A DNA stretch of 7,876 bases from assembly GCA_027492035.1 (NCBI GenBank), contig JAOZFT010000029.1, positions 1 to 7,876 on the forward strand, read 5' to 3'. The notes below the pieces were generated by a model. That model worked only from the letters and a program-made list of their open reading frames with translations, made no database searches and was not told the origin of the DNA. Below are positions 6,796 to 7,876 of the stretch, piece by piece; position 1 is the first letter of the stretch, and the number at the start of each line of letters is the position of its first letter. This DNA comes from Thermoproteota archaeon. GTDB taxonomy: Archaea > Korarchaeota > JAOZGF01 > JAOZFZ01. The position numbers were made by a program, and so were the translations under genes.

Positions 6796-6811
6796 AGACT
6801 TTGCAAAGTCT
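6796..6811. repeat. Perfect 16-bp palindrome AGACTTTGCAAAGTCT
   Basis: Uninterrupted two-fold symmetric site with no loop, centred between 6803 and 6804. It lies between the toxin remnant and the pyr promoter, about 130 bp upstream of the latter's TATA-like box. A loop-free palindrome suits a dimeric DNA-binding protein better than an RNA terminator. Its role is unknown: a pyr operator, a leftover toxin-antitoxin operator and chance are all open. Confidence 0.5.
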
Positions 6812-6842
6812 GCTTCTTTCCTGGGTGCATTGCCCAATTCAC

Positions 6843-7028
6843 CTACCCCATCGACAACAAATCCTTTAACACTGTAACTACCTTATCTGACCTTTTCAGA
6901 AGACATTTTAAAACCCTACTAACCCAAAGCAGCATTTTTTCTCCTCCAAACAAAATCAAAGCAGAGCTTAACGTCACGACTGTCAAATCTGTGAAAGGAA
7001 AAGGTATAAGAACAATTTTCCCCTTCAA
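6843..7028 (-). pseudogene. Decayed PemK/MazF-family toxin gene with internal deletion
   Basis: The frame starts at TTG (7028) and encodes 61 residues, whereas PemK/MazF mRNA interferases are around 110. Residues 3-16 (GKIVLIPFPFTDLT) match the diagnostic first strand and loop of the family, usually GDIVLVPFPFTDLS. The next segment, TLSSALILF, aligns with the usual KLRPALVL, but the conserved Arg-Pro is replaced by Ser-Ser. The end, SDKVVTVLKDLL (47-58), resembles the family's late VDKLVTLDKSLI segment. Only about 20 residues separate these blocks where 50 or so are expected, so the middle of the barrel appears to be deleted and the product should be inactive. No intact antitoxin precedes it. 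The family match rests on motif recognition alone. In intact loci the toxin is an endoribonuclease neutralised by its antitoxin. Confidence 0.55.
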
Positions 7029-7876
7029 GAGTACCTAACTTTAACCAAAGCTGAGTCAATAATTAAACCTCTACACCCCTCCAAGTCTAGGTGACATAAG
7101 TATTCCTTAACGGCCAAAGGCTACTGGAGTTTGCATCTATCAAGAATTTCACTAAATTCGAGATAAAAACCCTTGAAAGCTACGACTGAGCACTTGTCGT
7201 GGCGTCTCACCCCATATAAAGAGCAAATATTCACATTAAATGATTACTTAGCAACAGGAAAGTGGACAACAAAAAAATCGTGAATTTACCTAAGGCTTAA
7301 ATGCTGTCAAGTCGTCGAATCAGCCACGGACTTGAATAAGGAAATTCGGTAAGGCATCTTAAAGCTTTAACCCTTTTCTTCCAGTGAAAAACATTTTCTT
7401 TCTCTTCCTTAAAAACTTCCTCTAAAACAAATTCTTCACTTTTTTTATTTTCGTAACCTATTTTTTAACTGTATGGTTCCTTTGAAGCGTAGACTGAAAC
7501 TTTATCTTCAGACATTTTTAATCAATTTAATAATTCAAGAACTTTACTCTCGTTTTTTAGCTTTCCCAGTGACTTGTCCCACAAAAACTTAGTAGAGGCA
7601 GGGGTAAATGGAAATGTTTAAACCTTTATACAATTTGTTTTCGAGTCTTAGAAGGTAAAACCTTTTGCCTCTTCATCATTTCTGAAATATGTTTTTCATA
7701 AATTGATTTATTAAATTTTTTCGTCATAAATAGAATAAAATCACCGAACAATTTCATTATTACGGAATTTTTTGTTCAGATTTAGATATGGGGAAACTTC
7801 AAAAGATTCCCTGTGTTTACTTTGTCTCAAATTTCTTTCCTGAAAAAAAGGGTTCTGGGGATCTTACAAGGCAGAA
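7029..7876. other. About 850 bp without an intact gene, apparently eroded coding DNA
   Basis: No frame of convincing length occurs on either strand. Minus-strand scraps look protein-like: a frame at 7025-7120 whose TGA overlaps the toxin's TTG start (TTGA), a GTG-initiated scrap at 7087-7152 reading VKFLIDAN, which recalls the N-terminus of PIN-domain nucleases, the two-part frame at 7297-7515, and a 33-codon frame at 7626-7727. The scatter of short frames in one orientation fits decayed accessory genes, possibly toxin-antitoxin loci. No inverted-repeat ends, tRNA or CRISPR repeats were seen. Confidence 0.4.
7297..7515 (-). pseudogene. Possible remnant of an unrecognised gene, one in-frame stop
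   Basis: An ATG at 7515 opens a frame of 16 codons (MSEDKVSVYASKEPYS) ended by TAA at 7465-7467. The same frame then stays open for 55 codons to TAA at 7297-7299. The second part has the Lys/Glu-rich, charge-patterned look of archaeal coding sequence (for example EEVFKEEKENVFHWKKRVKAL). I do not recognise a family. It could be a gene with one nonsense mutation, a fragment of a larger lost gene, or chance in AT-rich DNA. Its position on the same strand upstream of the toxin remnant would allow a shared origin. Confidence 0.25.

Noticed and set aside
7673-7679. ATGATGA on the minus strand, a match to the C box of archaeal C/D guide RNAs
   Set aside because: No CTGA D or D' box follows at the expected spacing, so a guide RNA is not supported.
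7626-7727. 33-codon minus-strand frame starting MTKKFNKSIYEKHI
   Set aside because: Too short, without a ribosome-binding site or recognisable family; frames this long are expected by chance. Mentioned only as part of the eroded region.

Overview
The window is AT-rich DNA that most likely comes from an archaeon. The evidence is an amino-group-carrier lysine/arginine cluster (LysW type), a zinc-ribbon aspartate carbamoyltransferase regulatory chain (PyrI) next to PyrB, TATA-like boxes at archaeal distances from the first gene of each cluster, and frequent TTG starts. Thermophily is plausible but unproven, and the sequence alone does not fix the lineage.

Every confident gene lies on the minus strand, so transcription runs from high to low coordinates. 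From right to left: (1) 6609-7876 has no intact gene. It holds the pyr promoter, a perfect 16-bp palindrome, a decayed PemK/MazF-family toxin gene (6843-7028) and other eroded coding fragments. (2) 3825-6608 is a pyrimidine operon, pyrB-pyrI-pyrC, encoding aspartate carbamoyltransferase (catalytic and regulatory chains) and dihydroorotase, the second and third steps of UMP synthesis. (3) 3275-3824 is a 550-bp gene-free spacer with the probable end of the pyr transcript and the promoter and leader of the next operon. (4) 1-3274 is lysW-lysY-lysZ-lysJ, the last gene cut by the left window edge.

In the LysW pathway the small acidic protein LysW is joined through its C-terminal residue to the amino group of alpha-aminoadipate (lysine branch) or glutamate (arginine/ornithine branch). 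LysZ phosphorylates the bound substrate, LysY reduces it and LysJ transaminates it. LysK, outside the window, would release the product. The ligase gene lysX, often beside lysW, is not here. The pyr and arg pathways both draw on carbamoyl phosphate, which may explain the neighbourhood, but that is inference.

The most notable observation is that LysW ends in EDWGQ rather than the family's EDWGE. The final glutamate is the residue that carries the substrate, so a glutamine there would need explaining. The option of most interest is a deamidation step comparable to that of Pup, the prokaryotic ubiquitin-like protein. I found no clearly new multi-gene system.
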